Assembly: GCA_963556255.1 (NCBI GenBank)
Contig: OY744612.1
Location: 21,727,532 to 21,791,531 of the forward strand
Direction of reading: 5' to 3'
DNA: 64,000 nt
Source: Allolobophora icterica
Taxonomy: Eukaryota > Annelida > Clitellata > Crassiclitellata > Lumbricidae
Shown: piece after piece, positions 54,354 through 64,000 of the stretch
How the letters are laid out: each line of letters starts with the position of its first letter
Numbering within the stretch: position 1 is the stretch's first letter
Translations under genes and position numbers: made by a program
The notes under the pieces: generated by a model
What the model was told of the DNA's origin: nothing
The model's database searches: none
The model's input: only the letters and a program-made list of their open reading frames with translations

Positions 54354-54722
54354 TTACAGTTGAGATGAAAGTGATACTCATAAAAGAATCGAAACGGTTC
54401 ACTGAAGAAATTATCTCAACCATGAATAAAATCCGAGATAAGATGTTTCCCCAAAAGAAAGAATTTGAGGAGCAGATAATCCAGCTGATGGTTCACGAAA
54501 TCGAAATTCTCGGTGCGCGGAAAACGAACAAGGACACTATCGTCGTCTGGCTGTGGTGCTGTTCACAAGAAAGTCTCTCCAGACTCAGGGAATTGAACAT
54601 GCCGATCGGCCATATACCCAGCCATCTCTTCTGCATAACAGAAAAACTTTTCGGGACGATTTCACAAGCCATTGTTCTGAAAACGTTGTATATTGAAGAA
54701 AAACAGCTGCTGCAAGATGTGT
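54354..54722 (+). CDS. Locus copy 2, exon: TRADD-N-like alpha/beta domain
   Basis: Counterpart of 21818-22186 with identical length and phases (acceptor GACTTTCCAG, donor GTGT/GTAAGT). The frame is intact. The two copies differ by scattered substitutions but keep EMKVIL, DKMFPQKKEFEEQIIQLMVH, the TIVVWLWC strand, SQESLSRLRELNMPIG and LKTLYIEEKQLLQDVC. Predicted strand and helix order is as described for copy 1 and resembles the TRADD N-terminal domain. Neighbouring CARD and propeller exons suggest a signalling adaptor. Confidence 0.5.
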
Positions 54723-55542
54723 GTAAGTATGTTCCTCACTTTTGCGCCTTATTACACTTGTAAGTTTACATTTATAAACCGTCTCAATATTAACTTCTAA
54801 GAGGTCATTCTCGATTTGAAAACACAAATACACGATCAAAGTGAATCATTATAAACCACAGAATTTGCTTTTTGAAGAGACCGTTTCAAATTATTTGTAG
54901 TATTTCTTCTGAAACTAAATAAAACCTTTGTCAGAAGAGTGCGTATTAAGACAATTAGAAATCAAAATTTTACCTGGTATAGGCCCTACGTTAATTCTAG
55001 AACCTATTGGAACGTTTGCCCTTACGTTTTCAACATAGGCCTACTTCTATTCTATCACATAATTGTAGGCCTGAATAAGAGTGTATGTAATCAAGCTGCC
55101 GAACCTCTGAACCTGTTGACAATTTCTTTTTAAAATAAATTTCCGCCGTCAAAACGCCCACATATATTCGTCGGGACTAATTCTAAAAAATTTGCACCGA
55201 TTTCGTCTAAGAAATTACCCGCTTATGCGTTTGAATTCCGCACTGGGCGTTGTGAAAGTTGTAGGCCTAATATTGTCGGTTTCTGTCTATATTCACTAAG
55301 CGCGACCTTCAAGTAAACATTGCTATATTCCCCTCTGACATGTGAATATTTATCTAAGATTATGTTCTAAAATCTTGGTTGTAGCCAACATCATACTGTA
55401 CAAGGTCGATGTGCACAACTGGTTCAGAGATGGGCGATAGTGTCTAAGACTTAGACAGACTAAGTGTATTGATCAATGTCTCTAAAAATATTCAAACAAT
55501 AGTCAAATAGGCTATATTACGAAATGTGCAGTAATTAACAAG
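54723..55542. other. Intron, alignable with 22.19-22.93 kb
   Basis: Non-coding. TAGGCCTA at 55036-55043 and 55262-55269, and TAGGCCCTA at about 54979, are insertions relative to unit 1. Confidence 0.6.
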
Positions 55543-56549
55543 CAGTGTGATTCTCGTTAACGTTAACGATAACGAAAATGTTCGTTAACGAAGAAAAAAT
55601 GATTTCGTTAACGATAACTATAACTATAACTAAAAAATATCATTAACTATAACTATAACTATAACTATAGCGAAAATAACACTAACGAAAATTCATCGCT
55701 ATTTTCGTTAATGAAATGAAAAGTGCAATATCGATAAACATGAGAATGTGAAAATGCGCTACAACAGCCTATGTTCGCCCCAAATTTTGGATTTGTGAAT
55801 TAACCCAGTAGTAGTGGCTCATTCATCAATATTTATAAATATCGATTGGCTCATTTTATTAAATGTAATTAGTGTGTCGGCCTAGACGTTTCTATATAGC
55901 GATTGCGGCCGAAGTTGACTAGCGCAAATTCGCAAAAATTATAGTCATATTAAAGAGTGAGAAACTTGTCTTGATTTTAATTTTCTATGTTAAAAGGAAT
56001 ATTATAAAAGGTTATCATCTTCATGTTCAAAATAGAAATGTTCCTAATAAAAATCAAATTGAATACACACTTAAAAGAAAACGAGATTGTATTTTTGAAT
56101 GGAAAAAATCCATTAAAATCTATGACAGACAGTGATTGCCTATGTAATATAGCCATTAAGTATAAAATTCAAATCTGACTTACAACATTTAGTTTTTTCG
56201 GCAATTTCAGTTTTTGCATTGTTAGTCATAGAAATTTTCTGGGTGGGGTAATTTTCTTTGACATAATTTTGTTAGGGGGTCCTTGAATGTTTGACAGTTG
56301 TTGACAAGGAGGAGATAAAAAAAACTGCCGAAAATTAAAATTTGTTGACATTTAATCAATGTCAACCAGGGACCAGTTAATTTTTAACTATGTACTAACT
56401 AAAATTAACTAAAATTTAAGTCCAGTAACTGTAACTATAACTATAACTAAAAAATAATACTAACTATAACTGTAACTATAACTAAGATGAAAAACCATTA
56501 ACTATAACTAACTATAACTCAAATAAACTCTGTAAGGAGAATCACACTG
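55543..56549. mobile_element. hAT-type element, 1.0 kb, with TAACTA/TAACGA arrays
   Basis: Starts CAGTGTGATTCTC, ends GAGAATCACACTG, with a perfect 8-bp duplication TTAACAAG (55535-55542 and 56550-56557). Unit 1 has the empty site at about 22.93 kb. Inside both ends are arrays of AACTATAACTATAACTA and GTTAACGATAACGA. No transposase. Confidence 0.92.
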
Positions 56550-56760
56550 TTAACAAGGCACTGCCGCCAGTTCCAACTGCTTTATAGGTATAATTTCACC
56601 TACTTGTTTTGAGGAAAACTGCGGTTGAAAACAAGGCTCAGAACAACTTAAATTTAAATTTCGTTACATTGTTTAAGCCTCTAAATATTATTTACATTGC
56701 ATGTAATTTTGCAGACTGTGCATTGACTGTAATATGTCGGCTGTAAACACTTTGTTTCAG

Positions 56761-57695
56761 CTGTTTGTTCTATTCCTATTCATATCAGCAAAATTTGGAA
56801 TATTCGAGGAAAAGAGTTTTACGGAGTAGTGAAGTTTAAAAACAAGATATGCATCCTCAGCCAAAAGCCAAAGTTAATCCAGATCTGTAGCGAAAACCCT
56901 CCGTTTGAACTCGTGAAAAGCGTTGAGATTAAGAAAATCCAAAATCCTCGCGGCATGGCGGCTGGTCCAGACTGTCTCTACATCAAGGAATCGTTCTTCA
57001 TTGATAAGACGAACCAAAAAAAATTCGAATGCGTCTCTAAAATCATATTTGAGTCTGAAGATTTTGCTCAAGGCCGAGTCTTGCGTTGGTTGCCAAATAT
57101 TAATGAGAGATTCGAGCTCTCAGTGTGCAGGTATGGCAGATTGTTGCTGATGAGAGAGTGTCAGCCACCTACCTTGGAAATCTATGGCTCAAGAGCACCA
57201 AACAACAATGAGGCCAGTCTGATTCATACCATCAACTTGGATAAAGACTTCGGTCGCTTGAAAGACGCCGTTGAGACTGAGAACGGAAATTTCGTCATCA
57301 GCCACTTTTTAGACAACAATTATTCGATGCATCATGTAAGTGAAGTAAATAAATCAGGACAAACTGTTCGTCGTTTTTATGCCAGAGACGATTCACAGCA
57401 AGTGACGAGTGCATTTTCACTAGCTCTGGACTCCTATGGTCGAGTGTTTGTGGCTGATTGTGGCGGCCATCAAGTAGTTCTGTTAGATTCTCAGCTGAAG
57501 TGGATTCAGGTCATCCTGTCTGCGGCTAAGGATGGTCTGACCAATCCTGTTGCCCTATGCTACGATGAAGAGATGAGGCATCTGGTTGCAGCACAACGTT
57601 TAACAATAAAGGATTTTTCTTCCAATACGAATCCAGTTACAATGGAACCAGCGATCTACGTGGTTGACATTCCTGCTCTTTCCAAGGCAGTGTAG
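56761..57695 (+). CDS. Locus copy 2, exon: beta-propeller 2, intact, with stop
   Basis: Acceptor TTTGTTTCAG/CT (phase 1). About 310 codons form a second NHL-like propeller and end VDIPALSKAV before TAG, followed by AATAAA at 57801. Blade-like segments include EFYGVVKFKNKICILSQKP at the start, RGMAAGPDCLYI, then CQPPTLEIYGSRAPNN, GNFVISHFLD, and a clear NHL blade SLALDSYGRVFVADCGGHQV near 57411-57470. Closure by the last VDIPA strand matches the end of propeller 1 (QQIDVFTLKL). Propellers 1 and 2 are only distantly similar to one another, so their duplication is much older than the tandem units. Confidence 0.78.
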
Positions 57696-57800
57696 TGATC
57701 ATAAATGAAATCGTTTGACAGCCATGTCTCCATCTCTTAACTTGAATCAGTTTAATTGAATCTGTATAATGTTCTGAACTTAAGGACTTTTTAAATATTA

Positions 57801-57806
57801 AATAAA
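57801..57806 (+). promoter_or_regulatory. Polyadenylation signal AATAAA, copy 2
   Basis: 106 bases after the stop codon, with another AATAAA about 20 bases later. Same place as in copy 1. Confidence 0.6.
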
Positions 57807-59741
57807 GACTTTTAATAAATGAATAAAGCTTTAATCAGACACATCGCGTTGTGTTTGTAAATGCGCGTTGAATTTCTTGTGGTAGTCGCCAAAATAATAA
57901 TTTACGGTATTGCTAGAGAATGCGTTTAGATGAGTCTGGCCTACAACTGAATTCCTCTGATGCTTCGTCTATTTCGTCTATTATATGCAAAGTTTGAATC
58001 GCTGGAGTAGACTAATAAGGCTGTTCAGTGTTCATCCTCAGCAAATTCAAAACTTTCTAATGTTCATGATTTCTCTCAAGGGCTTCGTCGTTCCTTATCT
58101 ATAAATCGAGCAAACATCGCCCCATGCACTCTCGCCTTCAGTCTGTCGATGCTCGGGCGTAAGCGAATAACATTCCGTATAGGCACGATCAGCAGTAACA
58201 GAAAATTTCTCTGACCTAAGGGTATAAGTATTCAGGGGTCCATAGAGTTAGTGGTAACATCACTGGCGTGAAGTGCAGTAGGTAGCGGGATCGCCTCCCG
58301 TAACCCACGCAAGTTCCACTCAGCTTATCATTCGCGAGATGGCGCGTTTGTGAAAATGAGATTTAGGACGTGATGGGCGCCTTGCACTGCTGCCGTATAA
58401 GTACTTATAGTTAAAATTCGACTCCTGTAATAACTTGTGATCATCCGTTCATACTGATTTGTAATCATACTGCGCAATTGTCAGTTTGAAGATATTAAAC
58501 GAAGATTATTATTATTACACGTGACGCTTATTGTTTCGAGTCGATGTGATTTTCGATTTCCAATAAATGTCTTCTACAGGACAGTATCGTAGACGAAAGT
58601 GGGGTTGTGCACCAAGCTTACTTAGCCTCTACAGTCTACACCAAAGTGTCGGCATGTAAAGCCAAGGTTGATGAGAACGCTCTCGAACAGTAAACTCCGA
58701 CACGGGAGCATGCTAATCAAGCAGACACTGAGATTACTGAGTAAAAATTCTACACGATCGTCGACGCAAGTATCCAGTCGTCGGAACACTGACGTTGCAA
58801 ACTTCTGACTTGGAGAGTTAGTCAAGGAGAGGGATGCGGTGTGGACAATGGACATGCTACCATTAGCTCCTGGCGATCGTTACATTAGTCGGAACCGTGA
58901 CCGCGTGAACCCACAACCCGACATCAGTGACCAGGCTTTTCATTGGTCGTTTCGGGTACGGGTTCTAGGGTAGGAGTATAAGAGGTAAGGGTACACCCGG
59001 TTTTTCCCGGTCCGACATGACGTTTTGGGGTTACCTGTATAAAGTTAGATAGTTTCTAGTAATAAAGAAACTTGCATCTTCTAGGTACTTGTTATAACTG
59101 GTGGAATCCTAAGCAGCAAATGCGTGTGTTGACCATAACTCCGTGCACCTTATTGAATTTGGCATTCATTAATAGATGTTAAAATTACAGTTACAAAGTG
59201 GCTTGTTTCCATCAACGCAATCGTAGTTGTTTTACACAGACCTATATCTGATTCGCGTTTCAGTCCCGACAACCAGAGGTCAGAGGTCGTGGCGCTCTGT
59301 CCGTGATTCGCCGAACAAGCCTAGCATTACAGTAGTTTTCTTTAAGTCAGGTTGATGCTGTCGAGGCTAAGCACATTTCAAAGTATGTCACCCTTTAATT
59401 CTGAGAGATAGGCCTACTTAAACAATTCAATTAGCGGTATTTTGTCGCAACCTGCCGTGTTACGACTGGTTGCATAAAGTCATCGACTGCTGACTTGGCT
59501 GACTTGGGCTGACTTGGGCTGACTTGACTCCAGGCCAGGTTGGAGAAAAAGATAACTAACTGTGGGTGCTGGCATGCCACGGTGGATTATATAGATGCGT
59601 CAGGTGTTAGTAAAGCCTACTTACATTACACCAATGTTGGTTTTCATTTGATTTTGGACACTAAATCTGAAATGAGATACGCCGAACACTGATCACCTGA
59701 AGCGGTCAACGCCCTCGACATTTAATTTCCAACTGAACTCG
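57807..59741. other. Downstream flank of copy 2
   Basis: 57.84-58.93 kb is partly homologous to 24.2-24.64 kb. 58240-58517 looks like a tRNA-derived SINE. A short tandem CTGACTTGGG lies at 59.49-59.53 kb. No gene is recognised. Confidence 0.5.
58240..58517 (+). repeat. Possible tRNA-derived SINE
   Basis: AGAGTTAGTGGTAACATCAC resembles a box A region, and GGGATCGCCTCCCGTAACCC is a degenerate box B region. The element ends in AAGATTATTATTATTAC, an (ATT)n tail typical of SINEs mobilised by LINEs. Confidence 0.4.
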
Positions 59742-59929
59742 CTTTGCAGCAAAGGCGCTGCAAAATCCGAACATCTGAGCAGACGAACTTGAGCCAACGG
59801 TTGCATTTAAATTATCCATACGTGGTTCCCTGTTCTACATTGAATGATCCAGCATGGCAAAATCGTCTTCCCAAAGTCCTAGCTACGTATTTTGTACCCT
59901 ATGATTCTGGCTTTTTATGCAGTAAGTAA
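59742..59929 (+). CDS. Possible exon of an unidentified gene
   Basis: CGCTTTGCAG precedes an open stretch of about 60 codons that ends at TATGCA/GTAAGT, a good donor. The residues (for example LNDPAWQNRLPKVLATYFVP) match no family I know. There is no homologous sequence in unit 1, where transposons replace this area. Could equally be chance. Confidence 0.25.
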
Positions 59930-60149
59930 TTATTTTATTTAATTACATCACATACTGTAACTACACAACCAACACATCTAATGCCTTGCAAAATAAAACA
60001 AGAACACTCTATTCGTCCTTAATAAGACGCACGTGTGTAATAGGCCTACAAGAATATCGTTTATGTCCAATCAATCCAAACACTGATACTCGACCAAATG
60101 CAGCTAGTGGAGCATTTAGCATTACTGCATCTCGCATCCTCATTCGAGG

Positions 60150-61030
60150 AAATATGAGCACAGGTGGTTGCCTGTTCCGCGGCATTCGTGGCACAATTTA
60201 AACATGATCACGGTTTGTCCTCATATAATGGCGTATCGAATCATTACTACAACACAACCAGAAAAGTCACTAGACGGGTAGCTTTTCATAGCTAGTTTCC
60301 GAAATATTCGGGATAAATCCCTGGTTGGATGATCTTTGCCTCGTCACACTCGAGGTCTTTTGCCTCGAGTCACCCTGGAGGCTGGACGTGATAGGGTATG
60401 AATATTCATATGTCGTTCGGTTACCTTTGTGTCAGATGAAAAACAAAGTATTTTCACAATTTACTATTACTAATTAGTTTAACATATGATAGACAATCTC
60501 ATCGCCTCAAAACATAGAATTGTAGGCCTACATGGCACATTTTATTACGAACGACAGGGACTTCATTTTGTTTCTGAAACTGGCGATTCATGATTTCTGG
60601 ACGATTTCATAACATCATTCGCTAGATTACATTCTTCACGTTTCCACTAGGGTTGGTCCAGAAATTTAAAACAAATTTGAAAATATTCCCCGGGAAGGGG
60701 GCCTTTGCCTCGAGGGTGTCTTCTCAAACGATGCTACATTTTGCCTAAGGTAGGTTAGGCGATACTGTGCGTGGCGATCTTGACATCGCGTGCATTTTGG
60801 CTCAGCCGCTGGAGACAAAAACGATCGACAGTAAAGAATCGAACCCAACTAAAACATCCGTCGACCTGCCTTAGGCATACGCTGGTCGTAAAAGAATCGA
60901 CGGCGTCTTTCCGCTCAAGCAAATCGAATGGAAATTTGAACTTGAGCTGCCATGGTTGACAATATAATTTTTTGGTATTGCAGAGGCACCGCTTATCGCA
61001 AACGGCCAGGCAGCCTCCAACAAACTTAAA
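60150..61030. other. Right end of unit 2, homologous to 30.76-31.39 kb
   Basis: Shared blocks include CACGGTTTGTCCTCATATA and ACAACACAACCAGAAAA. No open frame is conserved in both. A GCGCGTTTG-type GC patch is absent; nothing else is recognised. Confidence 0.5.
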
Positions 61031-61262
61031 ACATACATAGGGCCTACATACAATGTCATACATGCATACATGTATACATATATATGCACGGATACATACA
61101 TAGGCCTACTACATATATGATATACACATAATACGTACATACATAAACACATACATACATATACATACATACTACATACATACATGCATATATACCTACA
61201 TACATGCTTGCATACTTACATATATACATATAGGGCCTACATACTTGCATGCATACATACTA
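61031..61262. repeat. Imperfect (CATA)n at unit 2/unit 3 junction
   Basis: ACATACAT runs broken by TAGGGCCTA (61038-61046, and again near 61231) and TAGGCCTA (61101-61108). Aligns with the left edge of the window and contains the empty site of the 102-1491 transposon. Confidence 0.85.
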
Positions 61263-61264
61263 CA

Positions 61265-61529
61265 CAGAGGCGCTGACAGCGTGATGCACTGGACGCACGT
61301 GCGTCCTTCCACCAAATCAAATCAGCATAGGACATGACAATTTCACTGTGTAATTTTGGTTTACCATACAGTATGCATAATATTATATGATATAATAACA
61401 TAATGCTTATGTTACACTGTACTTTTATGAGTCACTCTCAGTCATTTTCAGTGCATATCTACGAGTGACAGACAGAGAACGGGTGGGGATGGGAGGTGAT
61501 GGGAAGGGTGTGCGTCCAATTTTTTAAAA
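61265..61529. mobile_element. hAT-type MITE, family 1, right end lost
   Basis: Starts CAGAGGCGCTGACAGCG like 1559-1873, but after GTGCGTCCAATTTTTTAAAA the sequence changes to ATACTACACAAAATACTACA. The right inverted repeat is missing. Confidence 0.75.
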
Positions 61530-61554
61530 TACTACACAAAATACTACACAATAC

Positions 61555-61802
61555 ACGCATGCATACATACATACATACATACATACATACATACATACAT
61601 ACATACATACATACATACATACATACATACATACATACATACATACATACATACATACATACATACATACATACATACATACATACATACATACATACAT
61701 ACATACATACATACATACATACATACATACATACATACATACATACATACATACATACATACATACATACATACATACATACATACATACATACATACAT
61801 AC
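61555..61802. repeat. (CATA)n microsatellite, about 245 bp
   Basis: About 60 uninterrupted tetranucleotides. Long open frames here read Tyr-Ile-His-Thr or Met-Tyr-Val-Cys repeats and are artefacts. Confidence 0.98.
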
Positions 61803-61849
61803 AGAATGTCCTTTATTTTGCCGCAGCCTGTACATACATACATACATAC

Positions 61850-63200
61850 ATACATTCCATCACCCTTGAGCCCAGTTTCAGTTAGGGCAACCTGCACATC
61901 CTGCATAGGCACTCCCATGTTATCGATCATGGAATTTACGTATATAAAAATAGTCTCTGCATAAACATGTATATACATATACGTATATATATGTACATCT
62001 ACTTATACGTGAATATCATGATGGGCTACGGAGTGAGATTTACGCTGCGATGCAGACGAACTTTGGAACGGAACTGTCTATGTTATCTGTCGTTCGTAGC
62101 CTCAGACTGGAAGTGCACATGCGCGTCTACACAGTCAGATATGTATACTGCATTTTATTACACACAAGATCGGGGAGCGGATGTCTAGCCTCAACTGTTT
62201 TTGAGCCGCACACGGACAGAATCAAGTATGTGTACATAAATAGGTCGCAAATGCGCATGCATCCTTAGATACATACATGAAGATATAAAGAGATATATAT
62301 ACACACGTATATTTGCATACATACATACTTGTATGCATACAAACTACATACATTGCATACATACATGTATATCTCATAGTTGATACGAGTCGGTAAGCAA
62401 GTAAGAGTGTAACAATTTGGCATTGGATCTTGATCCAGTTACTTAGTTTTGCCACATTCTTAATTAACATTGGCTTTGGATCATAGGTAGAGGAATCTAA
62501 GGCAGGTGATGGTAAGTGAAGTTATTTGTTGAAGTCGTGAAGCTATTACGATATACTTTATATAATCTGTGACACAGGGGCGTCGGCAGCGTGACGCACT
62601 GGACGCACGTGCGTCCACCCACCAAATCAAATCCACACAAGGATTAGACATCACATCGATATTTTTGACAATTTCACTGTGTAATTTTTGGTTTACCATA
62701 CAGTATGTATAAATAATATCATTATGCTATCATGTGCATGTGTTATACTGTACTTTTATGAGTCACTCTGAGTCATTTTCAGTGTATGACTACGAGTGGC
62801 AGACAGAGGACGGGTGTGGAAGGGGAGGAGACGGGAGGGGTGTGCGTCCAATTTTTTTAAAGCCTGGCGGCGACACTGCTGTGACAAATACCCATCTGTG
62901 ACATTTCTAAAGATAGTGTAGGCCTATACAGGTAGGCCTACGTGGTCGTACTGGTTACTTTGATTTATAGAAATTGATTCACAAATAACGCCTACAATTA
63001 GCGCACATTTAAATTGTATCAACGTCATCGGGGCTCCAAGACAGCAACCGGAAAATCGAAACCATCCGGAAAAACCCTGAATGTTTGAACCTTCAGCTTT
63101 CCTAATGGAAGCTGTTGGCTCCTGATCCCGCTAGCCGACGTCCATGCGCGTACTGCTAATGGGGCCTTCGCTACATGCCCTAAAAATGTCACTCCAATGC
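61850..63200. other. Unit 3 flank, near-identical to 4.0-5.26 kb
   Basis: Contains the empty site of the 2119-4012 transposon at about 61.97 kb and the shared hAT MITE at 62575. No gene. Confidence 0.75.
62575..62878. mobile_element. hAT-type MITE, family 1, orthologous to 4634-4937
   Basis: Same termini (CAGGGGCGTCGGC, GGCGACACTG) and same CTGTGACA duplication (62567-62574 and 62879-62886), so it is the same insertion inherited by unit 3. Confidence 0.9.
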
Positions 63201-63256
63201 TGAACTGATTCTCTCTCTCTTTCTGTCTGTCTGTCTGCCTGTCTGACTGTCTCTCC

Positions 63257-63327
<71 letters not shown>

Positions 63328-63530
63328 TCTCTCTTCCCTCTCTCTCTCCCTCTCTCTCTCTCTCTCTGTGTCTGTGTCTGTGTCTGTGTCTCTCTGTCTC
63401 TCTGTCTCTCTGTCTCTCTGTCTCTCTGTCTCTCTGTCTATGTCTCTGTCTCTGTCTCTGTCTCTCTGTCTCTGTCTCTGTCTCTGTCTCTGTCTCTGTC
63501 TCTGTCTCTGTCTCTGTCTCTGTCTCTGTC

Positions 63531-63606
<76 letters not shown>

Positions 63607-63715
63607 ACCGTATGTCTTTGTGTCTTTCTGTCTGTTCATCTGTGTGTATGTCTGTCTGTGTGTCCGTCTCTTTGTCTGTCTGTTTTCTATATGTCTGTCT
63701 GTCTGACAGCGCCCA
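63201..63715. repeat. (TCTC)n/(TCTG)n microsatellite block, unit 3
   Basis: Equivalent of 5265-5745 with a longer TC stretch (63.26-63.36 kb). Flanks on both sides match unit 1 closely, and the window ends at a point equivalent to about 6041. Confidence 0.95.
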
Positions 63716-64000
63716 CGCGGTCAGACATTACGTCATGAGGATAAGACCACGTGTGCAGTTCTATGCTCGTATTTGTTAGGCCTCGTCGACGCGAGTGCAA
63801 CAGAGAAGCCATTTGGGTAGTCTCTCTCCCTTGCTTGACCTATATTTGTCAGCCGATAAGCATAAACCACCTGTTATTCATTGGTCATGAGTCACGTCTA
63901 AGCTGTTAGCGTATATGCCTCTAATAACTGTACTCGCCAGTTAGAGAAAACGATAACAAAATTGTTTCAGTAAAGAACGCTTGCCATACTAAGTATACTA

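Noticed and set aside
61459..61978. Open frames of repeated Met-Tyr-Val-Cys or Tyr-Ile-His-Thr
   Set aside because: Products of the (CATA)n tract; likewise 31346-31625 and 36453-36653. No gene.

Overview
The window looks like nuclear DNA of a metazoan, probably a marine invertebrate. Genes are split by phase-matched GT-AG introns. Intergenic and intronic DNA is AT-rich and crowded with simple repeats ((CATA)n, (TCTG)n, (TC)n, (TTC)n), hAT-type elements with 8-bp target duplications, a mariner, LINE 3' ends, a Helitron-like element and an LTR retroelement. The palindrome TAGGCCTA is strongly over-represented (about 25 exact copies by eye). I favour a deuterostome such as an echinoderm, but the sequence alone does not settle the taxon.

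Layout. The window is a tandem array of related units. Unit 1 runs from the left edge to about 31.4 kb, unit 2 from about 36.5 to 61.0 kb, and unit 3 from about 61.0 kb past the right edge. Unit boundaries lie in or beside (CATA)n tracts. Units 1 and 2 each carry one copy of the same multi-exon locus on the + strand (9.59-24.07 kb and 40.2-57.7 kb). The start of unit 3 (61.97-64 kb) is nearly identical to unit 1 at 4.02-6.04 kb and much closer to it than to unit 2.

The duplicated locus. The exons encode, in order: a coiled coil; an NHL-like beta-propeller; a short linker exon; an F-box-like helical exon; a CARD-like death-fold domain; an alpha/beta domain resembling the TRADD N-terminal domain; and a second beta-propeller, followed by a stop and AATAAA. 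All splice phases agree (1, 2, 0, 1, 1, 1), so the whole may be a single gene of seven coding exons, though two adjacent genes remain possible. I do not recognise this architecture; its domains suggest an innate-immunity or cell-death signalling or ubiquitin-adaptor role (inference). Each copy has one lesion: unit 1 has a 5-bp deletion and frameshift in the last propeller exon, and unit 2 has an in-frame TGA in the F-box-like exon.

Mobile DNA. Many elements can be bounded exactly because target duplications, or empty sites in the sister unit, are visible. A 3.4-kb hAT at 12.7-16.1 kb holds further hATs and a LINE fragment. A 4.9-kb LTR element at 31.6-36.5 kb has LTRs that look identical, gag, protease and an Env-like ORF, but no reverse transcriptase, RNase H or integrase. 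At its deletion joint sits a copy of the LTR 3' terminus.

The two observations most worth following are the CARD/TRADD-N-like/double-propeller gene and a series of 6-bp presence/absence differences in which a TA in one unit is TAGGCCTA in its sister unit, as if a very small insertion or an excision scar were still accumulating.
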